Part shown: positions 5,110 through 5,465 of the stretch, one piece after another | How positions within the stretch are numbered: position 1 is the first letter of the stretch | Layout of the letters: each line of letters begins with the position of its first letter | NCBI GenBank assembly: GCA_001897035.1 | Contig: MKRS01000696.1 | Span: forward strand, 1 to 5,465 | Direction of reading: 5' to 3' | Length of the DNA: 5,465 nt | From: Bacteroidales bacterium 45-6 | Lineage (GTDB): Bacteria > Bacteroidota > Bacteroidia > Bacteroidales > Dysgonomonadaceae | Notes under the pieces: model-generated | Database searches by the model: none | The model's input: only the letters and a program-made list of their open reading frames with translations | Told to the model about the DNA's origin: nothing | Translations under genes and position numbers: made by a program

Positions 5110-5237
5110 GCCGATTATTAAGAAATAAAGCCTAATGGTTTGATCCTAAGCCTCTTGTTTTCGATTATCGCCTTAGCAACGAGTTGTCGGAGGAGGGTTA
5201 AACAGGGAATCATTAACAATTAAAACATTTAAAGAAA
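5110..5237 (+). promoter_or_regulatory. Long structured leader of the rplM mRNA
   Basis: The leader has several possible pairings. CTAAG (5146-5150) pairs with CTTAG (5172-5176). CTCTTG (5152-5157) pairs with CAACGAG (5177-5183, one base bulged), crossing the first as a pseudoknot or alternative. GTTAA (5197-5201) pairs with TTAAC (5213-5217). A purine tract GGAGGAGGG (5189-5197) perfectly resembles a Shine-Dalgarno site but lies 40 bases before the GTG start, unless the last hairpin brings it closer; CCTC (5151-5154) could mask it. L13 represses its own mRNA in Escherichia coli, and L13 leaders are known in Firmicutes; a similar role here is inference. Confidence 0.45.
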
Positions 5238-5465
5238 GTGGATACTTTAAGTTATAAGACCATTTCTGTAAACAAAGCAACAGCGAAAAAAGAATGGATT
5301 GTCATCGATGCCGAAGGACAACATTTAGGTCGTCTGGCATCCGAAGTGGCAAAATTTTTGAGAGGAAAGTACAAACCTACTTTCACACCTCATGTTGACT
5401 GCGGAGACAACGTGATCTTGATTAATGCAGACAAGATTGTTCTTACAGGAAAGAAAATGACAGAC
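5238..5465 (+). CDS. rplM: 50S ribosomal protein L13 (partial, 5' end)
   Basis: The first 76 codons of ribosomal protein L13, a large-subunit protein that binds 23S rRNA early in assembly, are present; the frame is still open at the last base, so about half of the usual length of roughly 150 residues is missing beyond the window. Recognisable parts are [30 protein letters not shown] (read as 18-47), then the conserved segments [10 protein letters not shown] (50-59) and [13 protein letters not shown] (61-73). The start is GTG: the in-frame codons upstream to the TAA at 5214-5216 contain no ATG, and the product then begins [15 protein letters not shown] as in Bacteroidales relatives. It is preceded by a strong promoter and a long leader. 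In related genomes rplM is first in an operon with rpsI, which would lie beyond the window. Confidence 0.97.
   Translation, partial: MDTLSYKTISVNKATAKKEWIVIDAEGQHLGRLASEVAKFLRGKYKPTFTPHVDCGDNVILINADKIVLTGKKMTD

Noticed and set aside
1..5465. CRISPR array, insertion sequence or prophage
   Set aside because: No regularly spaced direct repeats, transposase-like frames, terminal inverted repeats or phage genes are visible; the rightward genes look like ordinary core chromosome.

Overview
The window looks like a chromosomal contig end from a member of the Bacteroidota, most likely order Bacteroidales. Four things point there. Upstream regions carry the phylum-specific promoter form (TTG or TTTG, about 19 bases, then TAnnTTTG) and mostly lack a Shine-Dalgarno site. 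Secreted products include a TonB C-terminal protein and a GIN-domain (DUF2807) protein, both typical of the phylum. The L13 N-terminus ([15 protein letters not shown]) is of the Bacteroidales type. Base composition is moderate. Species cannot be named from sequence alone. The first 13 bases match the end of the Illumina adapter and are not genomic.

Layout: bases 14-225 are non-coding and include a near-perfect palindrome. Two leftward genes follow: a secreted polysaccharide deacetylase (226-1029) and, upstream of it, a secreted MORN-type plus TonB_C protein (1139-1939). A 392-base divergent intergenic region (1940-2331) holds a promoter for each direction. Rightward genes are dusB (2332-3336), a putative GIN-domain lipoprotein (3430-4152), and a uracil-DNA glycosylase superfamily enzyme (4249-4833). 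A 404-base gap ends in a canonical promoter and long leader for rplM (ribosomal protein L13), which starts on GTG at 5238 and runs off the window.

The genes do not form one pathway. The two leftward genes both encode exported proteins and may act in the envelope. The rightward genes mix tRNA modification, an envelope lipoprotein, DNA repair and the start of a ribosomal protein operon. No CRISPR array, mobile element, tRNA, rRNA or phage gene was seen, and I find no convincing new multi-gene system. The most interesting signals are regulatory: a 14-bp inverted repeat between dusB and the GIN gene that is both terminator-like and carries the next gene's -7 box; two mutually exclusive hairpins before the glycosylase gene; and the structured rplM leader.
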